DNA of 64,000 bases from Laguncularia racemosa (GCA_037954665.1 JBBMOL010000057.1:3968001-4032000), one strand, 5' to 3'. Counted from the first letter of the stretch, positions 33,279-43,873 are shown. Notes: generated by a model from the sequence alone, not told the origin. Made by a program: numbers and translations.

Positions 33279-33803
33279 ATGAGCCAAACTGCAACAGGAA
33301 ATCAAGTTGAGCATAATCCAGAGCAAGCTGTTCGCATAGAAAGACCTGCTACAACGGAGAACTTAGAACGAATTGGTGTGGAAACTAAGAATGCCCTGTT
33401 GGTAGTAGCTGCACTGGTGATGACGGCAACCTACCAAGCAGCTCTTCAACCCCCAGGAGGATTGTGGGGGAATGACTCTTCGAGTAATAATGCCAGTAAC
33501 AATAACCATACTGCTGGAAAAGCTATAATGGGAACCGAGATTCCACCCACATACGTCATGTTTCTATTTTTCAACTCCATGGGATTCTTCGGCTCTTACC
33601 TAGTAATTTGGTCTCTCCTAGAAGGGGTTCCCATGAAAAGGGAGCTGAGACTTGCTTTGTCTGCCCTCCTCTGTACTTATGACGTTTCCATGGGCGCAGT
33701 CACACCTGACAGAGCCCTCAACTGGATCTTTGTAGGGATTTCAATCCTAATGCCAATCCTGTTTCCTATGATTGTGAAGTTGGGCAACTATGTATGTAAA
33801 TAA
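33279..33803 (+). CDS. PGG-domain membrane protein, intact copy, 174 residues
   Basis: I start at ATG 33279 because the longer frame begins with TTG. The N-terminal part is hydrophilic (MSQTATGNQVEHN). Then comes the PGG domain with ALLVVAALVMTATYQAAL (membrane segment 1), the signature QPPGGLW, and three further hydrophobic segments (VMFLFFNSMGFFGSYLVIW, LRLALSALLCTY, WIFVGISILMPILFPMI). It ends KLGNYVCK. PGG domains normally form the C-terminal membrane part of plant ankyrin-repeat proteins such as ACD6 relatives. Here no ankyrin repeats precede it, so it may be a stand-alone PGG protein or a truncated descendant. Function is unknown. The reading frame is fully open, unlike the other copies in this window. 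Confidence 0.85.
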   Translation: MSQTATGNQVEHNPEQAVRIERPATTENLERIGVETKNALLVVAALVMTATYQAALQPPGGLWGNDSSSNNASNNNHTAGKAIMGTEIPPTYVMFLFFNSMGFFGSYLVIWSLLEGVPMKRELRLALSALLCTYDVSMGAVTPDRALNWIFVGISILMPILFPMIVKLGNYVCK

Positions 33804-33989
33804 AGCTGCGAAGAACGTGGAATTCTCAATTGCCTTAGGTTATGCCTCCTCATGTACTGAGTATTTCACAGCTATCCGTATTTATCTGTGCTCTGGTTTT
33901 GTTATATGTATCTCATCAGGATAAACACACATAGAGTATTTTTACTTTCAGATTTGAATTATTATTATTTTTTTAAATTTATTTCCCTT

Positions 33990-34228
33990 TTTGCAAGACT
34001 TTCCCGTTCCCTATAATTGTGTTGTGATGATGCCGGATTGCGTGGATAAGCTGCGAAGAAGATGAAATCCTCAATTGGCACGCGTTATGTCCTCTTCTTA
34101 TGGACCTGGTTTTTTTTTTTTTTTTTAATTTTTTGATAGCATGAACTTGGTAATTTACAACTATCCGTATTTGTTTGTATTCTGGTTTTGCTGTATATGT
34201 ATCGTCTGTATCATTTTAATGTCTCTCC
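33990..34228 (+). pseudogene. 3' end remnant of another PGG gene copy
   Basis: TTTCCCTATAATTGTG, then GGATAAGCTGCGAAGAAG and CAACTATCCGTATTTG match the last codons and 3' flank of both the intact PGG gene (33770-33918) and pseudogene copy 1 (22660-22800). It is closer to the latter in AAGAAGAT. A poly-T run at about 34111 is a later change. Only the tail of the gene is left. Confidence 0.7.
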
Positions 34229-34755
34229 TATTGCCTGCTCATGCACTATGAATATAATATAAGCTATTAAATCTACTATTTAATTAGGACCACCTTTGTC
34301 CCATTATATCTGTGATAAGCTCCACTTGCCTTTTACAAATAAAATCAACAAAATATGCAATATGTTTAAAACCTTTTATATTTCAAGTGAATCACTTTAT
34401 TCCTTTATGTTTATATTAAATTCCCTTCTATTCTATATCTTTCATGTAAGCCTTTTAGATCATCAAGTCTTTATGTTCATATCATTACAGCTACCAAGCC
34501 TTCCATGCTTATAGTTACACTGGTATAAAAGGAATAAGCTCAAAAGACTTGACTGATTCAGTTGAAAACGTATATAACTTAAATGAATTTCCGAATAGTT
34601 AGAAAATGTAATGTTATTATTGACTATCTTGCTCATGCTGATATGGACTGGAGAAAAGACCTTATAATTTTTTATACCCGACCGAAGGGGCTTATTACTT
34701 GGTGCTTTCCTGAAGAAGATTTTCCTAGGCCGTGTCCGTGTGTTTCTCGGTCGTC
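34229..34755. other. intergenic flank before the young copia insertion
   Basis: AT-rich sequence without a supported gene. A short plus-strand frame (34583-34754) reads RKCNVIIDYLAHADMDW and might be a remnant of an RNase H-like domain end, but it is too short to assign. Confidence 0.4.
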
Positions 34756-34760
34756 TGATC

Positions 34761-34991
34761 TGTTAAGATTTGATTCTAAATTAAGTTAGTAGAGCCTTAG
34801 CTAGTTTGTTCCTATTCTTAAGATAATGTTAGATCTTTATCTGTTGCAGATTTTTAGGCTTAGTATCTTTCATAAGTTTGTTATGAACTTGCCTATAAAA
34901 GGCTTAGTTTGCTTCTGTTTGGATATGTTGAAAAAATCATTTGATATGATCATCTAAATTGTGTTTTCTTCCTCATCTTCTTTAGCCAACA
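34761..34991 (+). repeat. 5' LTR of intact copia element
   Basis: It starts TGTTAAGATTTG and ends TTTAGCCAACA. A TATAAAA box at 34894-34900 lies in a good position to drive the genomic RNA. I see no difference from the 3' LTR in a base-by-base read. Confidence 0.97.
34894..34900 (+). promoter_or_regulatory. TATA box of copia LTR
   Basis: TATAAAA within the LTR, in the expected position about 100 bp before the LTR end. It is retained in the 3' LTR near 39142. Confidence 0.7.
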
Positions 34992-34995
34992 ATTT

Positions 34996-35007
34996 TGGTA
35001 TCAGAGC
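34996..35007 (+). other. primer binding site, tRNA-iMet type
   Basis: TGGTATCAGAGC starts five bases after the LTR, complementary to the 3' end of initiator tRNA-Met. It is unmutated. Confidence 0.92.
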
Positions 35008-35037
35008 CAAAAAGTGGTTCACGCAAACCTTTCACCA

Positions 35038-38000
35038 ATGGCAGCAAATGGCACTGCAACCTCAACCCAGCCCTTAATTCCTCTCTTCAAAGGTGAGAGC
35101 TACGAATTCTGGAGCATAAAGATGCGCACTCTGTTTATGTCTCAAGAATTGTGGGAGTTAGTCGAAAATGGGTATGATGATTCAGATGATGAGCAACATC
35201 TTCGAGAAAACAAAAAGAAGGATGCAAGGGCTCTATTCTTCCTTCAACAAGCAGTTTCTGATGACATTTTCTCTCGCATCTCTGCAGCAACTACCTCCAA
35301 GGAAGCATGGCAAACACTCAAAACAGAATTTCAAGGCTCCTCGAAGGTAATTACAGTGAAACTTCAGTCCCTTCGTAGAACATTTGAAATGCTTCAAATG
35401 GGTAACTCTGAATCTGTCCAAACGTATTTATCAAGAGCCTCTGCAATTGTTTCTCAAATGCGGGCGTATGGTGAAAGAATTACTGATGAGACTGTGGTTT
35501 TAAAATTACTAAGAAGTTTAACTCCTAAGTTTGATCATGTAGTCGCTGCAATAGAGGAGTCCAAAGATTTATCTACTTATTCGTTTGATGATTTAATGGG
35601 TTCTTTGCAAGCTCATGAGGGCAGGCTAAACAAATCATTAACAAAAAATGAAGAAAAGGCATTTCAAGTGAAAGGAGAGTTCTCTCACATCAAATCAGAT
35701 AGAGGCAGTTCAAGGGCAGGTTATCGTGGTCGAGGTCGAGGTGACAGCCATGGCCGAGGTGGACGTTTTGGTGATAACCATGGACGAGGTGGACGCTCTG
35801 GTGAACAACGACAATTTAGAAACAATCCAATCAAATGCTACTACTGTGGAAGGTTGGGTCACAAAGAAGCTAATTGTTGGACAAAGCAAAAAAATGAAGG
35901 CAAGCATGCGAATGTTGCTGAAGAAGAAGAGGGTATGCTGTTCATGGCTAATTCGTTTGATAAAAATGTTGCTAACGCTGTTTGGTTCTTGGACAGTGGG
36001 TGTTCTAATCACATGACAGGTTCAAAACAACTGTTCAAAGAGCTTGATGAGAAAAAGAAATCAACAGTTCGGTTGGGTGATGACAAGGTGATTCAGGTGG
36101 AAGGAAAAGGTACAATTTCCATCAGTTCTAGTCAAGGCCATACTAAACTTTTACATGATGTGCAATTTGTTCCTGGTCTAGCTTACAATCTGTTGAGTAT
36201 TGGGCAATTAATGGTTAGTGGGTATAGAATTCTATTTGATGATAACTCATGTAGAGTTGAAGATACGAAAACAGGAAACACTATCGCTAATGTTCAAATG
36301 GCTCAAAACAACATGTTCCCACTAGATACAACTAATGTCAATACTGCTCTTGCTGTTAGTAAGATTGACGAATCCAAATTGTGGCATTTGCGTTACGGGC
36401 ATCTGCATGAAAATGGATTGAAGTTGCTGAGTCAAAAAACTATGGTTAATGGATTACCAAAGATTGACTCTTTTGAGTTTTGTGAAGGGTGTGTTCTGGG
36501 GAAACAAAGTAAGAAGTCTTTTCCTGTAGGAAAATCGTGGAGAGCTGATCAGTGTCTTAAATTAATACATGCGGATTTGTGTGGACCTATGCAAACTGAA
36601 TCATTTGGAGGGAGTCGGTATTTCCTTTTGCTTATTGATGACTATAGTCGTATGAACTGGGTCTATTTCTTGAAAAGCAAATCTGAAGTTTTTGTTACTT
36701 TCAAGAAATTTAAGAATTTAGTCGAAAATCAACTTGGCAGCCGCATCAAATGTCTTCGAACTGACAGAGGTGGTGAATTTAACTCTATGGAATTTAATGT
36801 ATTCTGTGAAGAATGTGGTATTTGCAGGGAACTTACTGCACCATATACCCTTGAGCAAAATGGCATTGTTGAGCGAAAGAACCGGACTGTTGTGGAGATG
36901 GCTAGAAGCTTACTCAAAGCCAAGGGTCTCTCAAATTCCTTTTGGGCTGAAGCAGTTGCAACAGCCGTGTATCTATTGAATATTTCTCCAACAAGAGCTG
37001 TGATGAACAAAACACCGTATGAAGCTTGGAGAGGTACAAGACCACGAGTAAGCCACTTAAAGATCTTTGGTTGTATAGCCTATGCTTTAATTAATCCTCA
37101 ATCTCGCCACAAACTCGATACAAAATCTGAAAAATGCATTTTTGTTGGTTATAGTCCCCAATCTAAAGCATATAGGCTATATAATCCTTTAAGTGGCAAG
37201 ATTATTGTTAGCAGAAATGTGGTTTTTAATGAAGATGCAGAGTGGGATTGGAAAGATGTTCAACAGAAAGACCAAACTTCAATTTCGGAAAATGTTGTTG
37301 TTGATTTTGCACCCCCAAACTCAGCATGTAGCAGTCAAAACAGCTTAAGCTCTTCAAGTCCAATTAGCTCCAGCTCCAATTCCCCCTCATCTACTGAAAC
37401 TTCTCCAATGAAAACTCGGTCCTTGAGAGAAATATATGCCACCTGTTCCTTTGCTCTGTATGTGTCGGATCCAATCTGTTATAAGGAAGCAGCTAAAATG
37501 GAAGAATGGGAAAATGCTATGAATGAAGAAATGATTGCAATCCAAAAGAATCAGACCTGGGAGTTGGTGGATCTGCCTAAAGGAAAGAATGCTATCGGGC
37601 TCAAATGGGTGTTCAGAACCAAGTATCATGCTGATGGGAGTGTGCAAAAGCATAAAGCACGGCTTGTAGCAAAGGGGTATGCTCAAAAGCATGGTATTGA
37701 CTTTGAAGAAACGTTTTCCCCAGTTGCTCGCCTTGAAACTGTAAGATTATTGCTTGCTCTAACTGCTCAATTGTATCTTCCTGTTTTTCAATTTGATGTG
37801 AAGTCTGCCTTCTTAAATGGAGACTTGGAAGAAGAAGTCTATGTCTCTCAACCTGAAGGCTTTATTGTAAATAATCATGCGGATAAAGTTTTTAGATTAA
37901 GAAAAGCTCTTTATGGACTTAAGCAAGCACCGCGAGCCTGGTACAGTAAGATTGATATCTTCTTTTGTGAGAATGGCTTTATTAGAAGTGAAAATGAGCC

Positions 38001-39021
38001 TACTCTATATTTGAAAAGAGAAGGCAAAGATGATTTTCTTGTTGTTTGTATTTATGTTGATGACATAATTTATTTTGGGACCAATGAGTGTCTCATTTCT
38101 GTTTTTAAGTCTTCTATGATGAGGAACTTCGAAATGACGGATTTGGGATTGCTGCAATATTTCCTTGGACTTGAGGTCAAACAATGTGCAGATGGCATTT
38201 TCATTGGGCAACAAAAGTATGCATCTGATCTGCTCAAAAGATTTAGCCTGGTAAATTGTAATATGGCTTCAACTCCAATGAATCTCAACGACAAACTACA
38301 AGCTGAAGATGGGACAGAAAAGGCTGATGCAACTCATTTTCGAAGAATGATAGGTGGACTGAATTATCTATCTCATACACGGCCTGACATAGCGTTTTCT
38401 GTTAGTGTCTTATCCAGGTTTATGCATAATCCAACAAAGCATCACTTGGGAGCAGCAAAAAGAATTCTACGATATGTTGCTGGCACTGTTGGCTTTGGAC
38501 TTTGGTACACTGCAGCATCAGAATTCAAATTGTTTGGCTATACTGACAGTGATTGGGCAGGTTCCTTGGACGATAGAAGAAGTACATCCGGTCATAGTTT
38601 CGGTTTTGGTTCAGGTGCCATCTCATGGAGCTCAAAGAAGCAAGAAACCGTTGCTTTATCTTCCTCGGAGGCGGAGTATATTGCTGCAACTTCTGCAGCA
38701 TGTCAAGCAGTGTGGCTTAGACGAGTGTTGGCTGATCTGGGACAAGAGCAAGCTGCTGCAACTAAGATTTATTGTGACAACAAAGGTACAATAGCAATGA
38801 CAAAAAATCCAGCCTTCCACAGCAGAACAAAACACATAGAAACTCGCCATCACTTCATTCGAAGGTTGGTTGCAAATGAAGAAATAGAGCTGGAGTTTTG
38901 TGGTACAAATGACCAAGTTGCAGACTTATTCACTAAGTCTCTCTCTCAGCAAAAACATGATCAATTTCGACAGCAACTGGGCATGTGCAATTTTGAATCA
39001 AGGGGGCATGTTAAGATTTGA
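35038..39021 (+). CDS. copia Gag-Pol polyprotein, 1327 residues, intact
   Basis: I start at ATG 35038; the longer frame begins with GTG. Domains in order: UBN2-type gag (residues about 20-200), Gly/Arg-rich stretch and CCHC knuckle (CYYCGRLGHKEANC, about 265), protease with WFLDSGCSNHMTG (about 320), GAG-pre-integrase (LWHLRYGHLHENGLKLL), integrase with HADLCGPMQ, the core Asp in LIDDYSR, RTDRGGEF and the later Glu in QNGIVERKNRT (about 515-640), RT with KARLVAKGYAQ, FDVKSAFLNGDLEEEVYV and catalytic YVDDI (about 830-1075), and RNase H with FGYTDSDWAGSLDDRRST, SSSEAEY and YCDNKG up to KHIETRHHFIR. Catalytic residues are kept in every domain. The stop codon lies inside the 3' LTR, so the last four residues are LTR-encoded. 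Confidence 0.97.
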   Translation: MAANGTATSTQPLIPLFKGESYEFWSIKMRTLFMSQELWELVENGYDDSDDEQHLRENKKKDARALFFLQQAVSDDIFSRISAATTSKEAWQTLKTEFQGSSKVITVKLQSLRRTFEMLQMGNSESVQTYLSRASAIVSQMRAYGERITDETVVLKLLRSLTPKFDHVVAAIEESKDLSTYSFDDLMGSLQAHEGRLNKSLTKNEEKAFQVKGEFSHIKSDRGSSRAGYRGRGRGDSHGRGGRFGDNHGRGGRSGEQRQFRNNPIKCYYCGRLGHKEANCWTKQKNEGKHANVAEEEEGMLFMANSFDKNVANAVWFLDSGCSNHMTGSKQLFKELDEKKKSTVRLGDDKVIQVEGKGTISISSSQGHTKLLHDVQFVPGLAYNLLSIGQLMVSGYRILFDDNSCRVEDTKTGNTIANVQMAQNNMFPLDTTNVNTALAVSKIDESKLWHLRYGHLHENGLKLLSQKTMVNGLPKIDSFEFCEGCVLGKQSKKSFPVGKSWRADQCLKLIHADLCGPMQTESFGGSRYFLLLIDDYSRMNWVYFLKSKSEVFVTFKKFKNLVENQLGSRIKCLRTDRGGEFNSMEFNVFCEECGICRELTAPYTLEQNGIVERKNRTVVEMARSLLKAKGLSNSFWAEAVATAVYLLNISPTRAVMNKTPYEAWRGTRPRVSHLKIFGCIAYALINPQSRHKLDTKSEKCIFVGYSPQSKAYRLYNPLSGKIIVSRNVVFNEDAEWDWKDVQQKDQTSISENVVVDFAPPNSACSSQNSLSSSSPISSSSNSPSSTETSPMKTRSLREIYATCSFALYVSDPICYKEAAKMEEWENAMNEEMIAIQKNQTWELVDLPKGKNAIGLKWVFRTKYHADGSVQKHKARLVAKGYAQKHGIDFEETFSPVARLETVRLLLALTAQLYLPVFQFDVKSAFLNGDLEEEVYVSQPEGFIVNNHADKVFRLRKALYGLKQAPRAWYSKIDIFFCENGFIRSENEPTLYLKREGKDDFLVVCIYVDDIIYFGTNECLISVFKSSMMRNFEMTDLGLLQYFLGLEVKQCADGIFIGQQKYASDLLKRFSLVNCNMASTPMNLNDKLQAEDGTEKADATHFRRMIGGLNYLSHTRPDIAFSVSVLSRFMHNPTKHHLGAAKRILRYVAGTVGFGLWYTAASEFKLFGYTDSDWAGSLDDRRSTSGHSFGFGSGAISWSSKKQETVALSSSEAEYIAATSAACQAVWLRRVLADLGQEQAAATKIYCDNKGTIAMTKNPAFHSRTKHIETRHHFIRRLVANEEIELEFCGTNDQVADLFTKSLSQQKHDQFRQQLGMCNFESRGHVKI

Positions 39022-39239
39022 TTCTAAATTAAGTTAGTAGAGCCTTAGCTAGTTTGTTCCTATTCTTAAGATAATGTTAGATCTTTATCTGTTGCAGATT
39101 TTTAGGCTTAGTATCTTTCATAAGTTTGTTATGAACTTGCCTATAAAAGGCTTAGTTTGCTTCTGTTTGGATATGTTGAAAAAATCATTTGATATGATCA
39201 TCTAAATTGTGTTTTCTTCCTCATCTTCTTTAGCCAACA
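39009..39239 (+). repeat. 3' LTR of intact copia element
   Basis: It follows the polypurine tract AGGGGGCA (39001-39008), starts TGTTAAGATTTG and ends CCAACA, followed by TGATC. It matches the 5' LTR throughout by eye. Confidence 0.97.
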
Positions 39240-39659
39240 TGATCCACCCAGATCAAAAAACAAGTTGCATTATGGACTTGGGCTATCCTTTATGGATATT
39301 CTCCTGCTGCTATTGATTTAGAAAATGAAATTTATGCTTTCCAACAACAAAAAATAAATAAATACAACACAATAAAATAATTCCCGTAAAGTAAGCGATT
39401 GATCTTCCCCAAAATAAGAACAGTAAAGAAGCCAAGCCACGTTGGGCAAACATGTGGGCATTTGTTATGAGACGTAGTGTAAGCGTTCTTGGTTTGGCAA
39501 TTCCTACTAATGTGTTCTAAAGGTCAGGGATTTGATTTTCGTAGAATGCTGCCTAATGACAAAATGACTTCTGTTCTACGAAGAAGGATGAGGATTTTAT
39601 TTTTTTATTTTTTTGGCCAAAAGGATGCTGATATTAAATTTATAAAGTACTAAATGCAT
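39240..39659. other. flank after the copia insertion, no gene seen
   Basis: AT-rich intergenic sequence with A-runs. I see no conserved coding content or RNA gene. Confidence 0.5.
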
Positions 39660-40440
39660 TAGCAACCTTGTCACTTGAGTCAAAATACATCCATGACTAG
39701 ACTCCAATATAAGGATCTCCTCTAAAACAACTGGAAAATGGAATAACCAATCAGCTGGAATGGCCTTCATCTGGGTTTGTGTAGCGACCCAATCTGCAAC
39801 ATTGTTTGCTTGTTGATGAATTAGTTGGATCTTAACTGCTGTAAAACTTGATTTGATCTGCTCAAAATCAGCTAGGAAGGGTCGAACTTGCCAAGGCGTG
39901 TTTGAAGGACATGTTAAAGCATGAAAGACATTTGTGCAGTCTAGTTCATGGATAATAAACTCCACCGCTTAAACTTCGCGCATATCTAGATGCATCTAGG
40001 ATTGCCATAAACACTGCATCCTCGGGTGATGCTGCTACACAGGCTGATCCTCCTCCGCATACATGCTTGCGTGAGTTCCTTGCTATGAAACCAATTGCAG
40101 CCTCATCCTTGCTTGGGTCAAACGCTCCATCTGTGTTAATTTTGATAAACGGATCTGTTGGAGCTGTCCATTGTAGCTGGAAGTGCAATCACCTTCATGT
40201 TCTCCAACAATCAAGGACCGGCGCCGTCTGTCATCTTGGAGGTCAAATTCCATGTGAGCATGGACTGGATCTCTGCTGCTTACATCTCTCGGTGCATTTG
40301 TTGGCAGCCTAGTACCCGGACTGCTGAACGTTTGGCTTGATCGGTTCTGATGGACACCTTGCAGCCGACTCTCATTTTGCTCTATGCTACTGTCGATTCT
40401 TCCAAGCTCCGAAGCTGTAAAGTCAAACTCCTCTGTGCAG
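39660..40440 (-). pseudogene. RNase H-like (RVT_3 type) remnant
   Basis: On the minus strand, frame 40188-39946 reads WTAPTDPFIKINTDGAF and GFIARNSRKHVCGGGSA, the start of the plant RNase H-like domain found in LINE-derived and stand-alone host copies. After a frame change near 39955 it continues as FEQIKSSFTAVKIQLIHQ and ANNVADWVATQT, the end of the domain. The catalytic Asp of INTDGAF and the late Asp of VADW are visible. Upstream (40190-40440) is an open but unrecognised frame with a DDRRRRSLIVGEHEGDC segment. It lacks a credible start and is broken, so I call it a pseudogene or repeat fragment. Confidence 0.7.
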
Positions 40441-42120
40441 CGATGATTGGCCTGTTTTGAAATGAATGCAGTTAAGTTCTGTTAGAGCTCTTTTACAATT
40501 ACTAACAACTGAATCAACATCTGGTGACTTATTATTGAAAAATGGCTTACCGCGTAAGTTTAGCGTGACCCGTTAAGGTGGTATGCAGCTCGACTTGCCG
40601 TTGACAAATAAAATTAACAAATAATTGAAATGACGTCGCTTTAGAAATTAGAAAAAATTAGTAGTTATAACCTTATACCTCTTTGAGGCGAAAGCAGCAG
40701 CTGCAAGCAACCAAAAAAAAAAAAAAAACTCATACCTCTTCATTTCTATGAAGCGACATTTCTTCCTATAAATCTGGACCCTTGCCAACGGAAGTCCAAT
40801 AAACTACCTACATTCCTAAAGTGTATGGATAGTTTGATGTGTCTTAAATAATTTTGAGTAGCTTTAATTTTTATATTTGTAAAATAGTCTTTAACTAATT
40901 ATTCATTTAAAAACATCCATTTAGTTAGGTTACTAAAATAAATCGCCATGCATACCAACTCTCAACTGCCATCCTGGAATTTTCCACCTACAAATTCGTC
41001 CATAACATAAGTTCCTTTTCTCCTTAGCAATCAAAATTTCTAATCCTATCTTAATTTTCGGGAACGTTATTTTTCTTTTTTCTTTCTTTCCATTTTTTGA
41101 ATATTATATTTGCAACCATCTAAGCTTTAGGACGTATTTGATGGAAAGTTATACATATAATATAAGTAGATATGCATTTGCATTGAGTAAAAACTAAACA
41201 AAACAACACAATCAAATTTAAAATATAAAAGAAATATCAAATCAAATTGTCCATTTATAATATTAAAGTGTATGTGATCAGTCTCAAGTGTCTTACATGA
41301 ATACATGATATGGAAAATATATTAGTTAAATAAAGAAAATAGTTATAGTTGGAAAAAGTTATTTTTGGTGTTTATATAGAGATTTGTTCTCTTTTCCTTG
41401 AATGATAATTATCATATAAAGAAAATTGTGTTTTCTTAACAATCTTTTATATAATTTATATACTTAATTATTTATTGACACATAGTGATGTGAACATAAA
41501 CATCCTCTATTATTGTATATTAAAAATGTTTGGATACATAAAATCACTCTATTTGAGCCATTTTAACACTAAAATGGGTCAAATAGTGAAACAGAGAGAG
41601 AGAGGAGGTGATTGATGATGATTTGAGAATTTGGGATTTTTCATTTGGTAAGCTAAAATACAATATACAAAAGTCTTCATATGAGACCATCTTTTATCAT
41701 TATCTTTAAGTAACTCTACTAGTTTCTTAGAATATCGCATCAATATGTTTAAAAACTTTTTTTATTAAGAACGTTTTTACTTTATTTTGCAATATTCTTA
41801 TAATAAACTTCTTCAGAACTTTTTATAATATTTATAATATTAAACATAATAATAATAATAATAATAGTTTACACAACAACTTCAAAAGCAAGGGAAGTTG
41901 CTTCTTCTTATTGTCCAAACTAAGAACCGTCTTTAAGAGAGTACCGGTTGTTAGTTAAGAACCCAACTTTATCTTGAATGAGGATATAAACTAACCTTGT
42001 CCACACCACTTAATCTTTGATTATTGTAATTGGTATGTTCATGACCTTGTATTTCACACGTATTAAAAATGCAGACAAGTAAAGACAGCAGCGTGTCCGT
42101 AATAAGGACACATGGTCTTC
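40441..42120. other. AT-rich intergenic DNA, no gene seen
   Basis: Long low-complexity AT stretches, including poly-A at about 40711 and an ATA repeat near 41848-41868. No frame has conserved content. Part may be 3' flank of the minus-strand PGG pseudogene. Confidence 0.55.
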
Positions 42121-42128
42121 GTCAAGAC

Positions 42129-42638
42129 CTACTTATCAAGACAACAACCAAGCAACTTCACCATTAACTTGAAAAGTAATGGTATTGCTATTAACATTAT
42201 TATGAAGATCCCCTTGATGATTGTGTCAGATGTGAGCGCCATCACGGTGATGTAAGGAAAAACGATGGCGAACAATGCAAGTCGCAGCTCCCTTTTCAGG
42301 GAAATCCATTTAACAGAGACCAAATTATAAAGAAAGAGCAAAAGTATCCCGTGGAGTTGAATAGCAGAAACATGACGTAGGTCAATGGAAACGTGCTTCC
42401 CGTGATAGATTTTCCGGCACGGCGGTTTGATCCTCCTATCACGATCCCCCTGGGGGATGAAGTGCAGCTTGGTAGGTTGCGATCATTACGGGAGCGGCCA
42501 CCACAAGAAGGGCATTCCTAGTTTCGGCCCTTATTTGTTGTGAATTCTCTGCTGCAGCAGATCCTTGAATATCGACAACTTGTTGCACGATTCTTTCTGG
42601 GTTAGTTCAGCTTGATCCGCTACTGCACTTTGGCTCAT
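42129..42638 (-). pseudogene. PGG-domain membrane protein pseudogene (copy 3)
   Basis: Minus strand, from ATG at 42638 (MSQSAVADQAEL, close to the start of the intact gene) to TAG at 42129. The first membrane segment is present as RNALLVVAAPVMIATYQAALHPPGGS, where a TGA follows PGGS. Then TYVMFLLFNSTGYF and WSLLNGFP appear, a frame change, and finally KRELRLALFAIVFPYI and MLIAIPLLFKLMVKL. At least one more frame shift is in the N-terminal part. The orientation is opposite to the other two copies. The copia nest begins about 150 bp upstream of its start. Confidence 0.85.
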
Positions 42639-42787
42639 CGAATATCCAGCCTTTTCTTCCTACAGCTCTTGGGCTAGGTTTTCACGGATTTCTCCAGAGT
42701 AAAGCGCAATGAAATCGAATTTATGTTTTGGATGCGAAATTTTCAGTAGCCACGTTCGGGAGGAGGAGGAGATTTTATGGTATTTAT

Positions 42788-43157
42788 TGTTAGGGATGGC
42801 CGCACAAATAAGTTAAAAAAGGAAAGAAAATAATGACACAAAATTTTATCCTGGTTTACCCATTGATTAGAGCTACGTCCAGCAAAGGATTCCACTAAAA
42901 TTAGCACCTCACTCTCTTGCTATTCGTCACTCAATTACAAGTGAAAAAGAGAATATATAGAAGAGCTATTCATGAATCAAAGCCTAAACTTTTAATAAAT
43001 AAACATGGGCTTAATTGCTAAAAGTCTCCTAGTGTCCAAGGGGCGTTGCCCTCTTGAGACCCTCGCCGGGGCGGCTTCCCCAGACCTCCTCACGCTCAGC
43101 GTAGAGTGAAACCCACGTGCTTTCCTATCGTAGAGGAGTATGAGCCACACCCCAATA
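42788..43157 (-). repeat. 3' LTR of copia element D
   Basis: On the plus strand it begins TGTTAGGGATGG and ends CACCCCAATA. The end is mutated relative to the partner LTR (CACCCTAACA), losing the usual terminal CA. It has the same length as the 5' LTR. Confidence 0.93.
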
Positions 43158-43315
43158 TTTTCCCACTAGGTAAATACTTCTCATACCTTTTTAAACCCAA
43201 TACAGTTGTATACCATTCAAACTTTTCAACACTCACTGCCTTAGTCAAAAAAATCTGCACTGTTCACATGTGTGTCAACTTTTTCCAGCACTATAATTTT
43301 TTGTTCTAATTTCTC

Positions 43316-43873
43316 TCAAATGAAGTGGTATTGTATATCATTATGCTTTGTCCTTGCTTGAAAACCAGGATTTTTAGCTAAAAATATAGCACTTTGGCTA
43401 TCACATCCAATCTTCACTCCTCCTTGTATAAAACCAAGCTCTCTACACAATCTGCTTATCCAAATCACTTCCTTAGCAGCATGAGTAAGAGCCATGTATT
43501 CTGCTTCAGTACTCGATAAAGCAACAGTGCTTTGTCTCTTGCTCATCCAACTCACAGCTCCTCTGAATAAGGAAATAACATAACCGCTAGTCAACCTTCT
43601 ACTATCAATGTCACCTCTCCAATCAGCATCAACAAAACACTTTAATTCTACTACTTGCTGTTTATTTGAGTTTTTAATGCCTTCATAACATAACTCAAAA
43701 TCAGATGTAGCGTGAAGATAATGTAGCACCCTCTTTGCAGCTATCCAATGCTCCTTTCTTGGATTGGATATATATCTACTTAATGCTCCCACTGCTTGAG
43801 CAATATCTGAACGAGTACATACCATGGCATACATCAAGCTCCCCACTGCGCTTGCATATGGAATTGCTACCAT
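43316..43873 (-). pseudogene. copia D RNase H region
   Basis: The minus-strand frame shows YASAVGSLMYAMVCTRSDIAQ, then the RNase H domain with KCFVDADWRGDIDSRRLTSGY, SSTEAEYMALTHAAKE and GCDSQSAIFLAKNPGFQAR. Catalytic Asp and Glu residues are kept. A frame break separates it from RT, and it stops a few codons after HNDIQYHFI. Confidence 0.85.

Larger units (their letters stand above)
34761..39239 (+). mobile_element. intact Ty1/copia retrotransposon, TSD TGATC
   Basis: LTRs of 231 bp at both ends read as identical, TGATC occurs at 34756-34760 and 39240-39244, a tRNA-iMet primer site and a polypurine tract (AGGGGGCA) flank the internal part, and one open frame of 1327 codons covers Gag-Pol. 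All the parts needed for autonomous copying appear present. Identical LTRs mean a very recent insertion. Confidence 0.97.

Noticed and set aside
34583..34789. 68-codon frame before the young copia
   Set aside because: It runs into the LTR; only a weak, short resemblance to an RNase H domain end.
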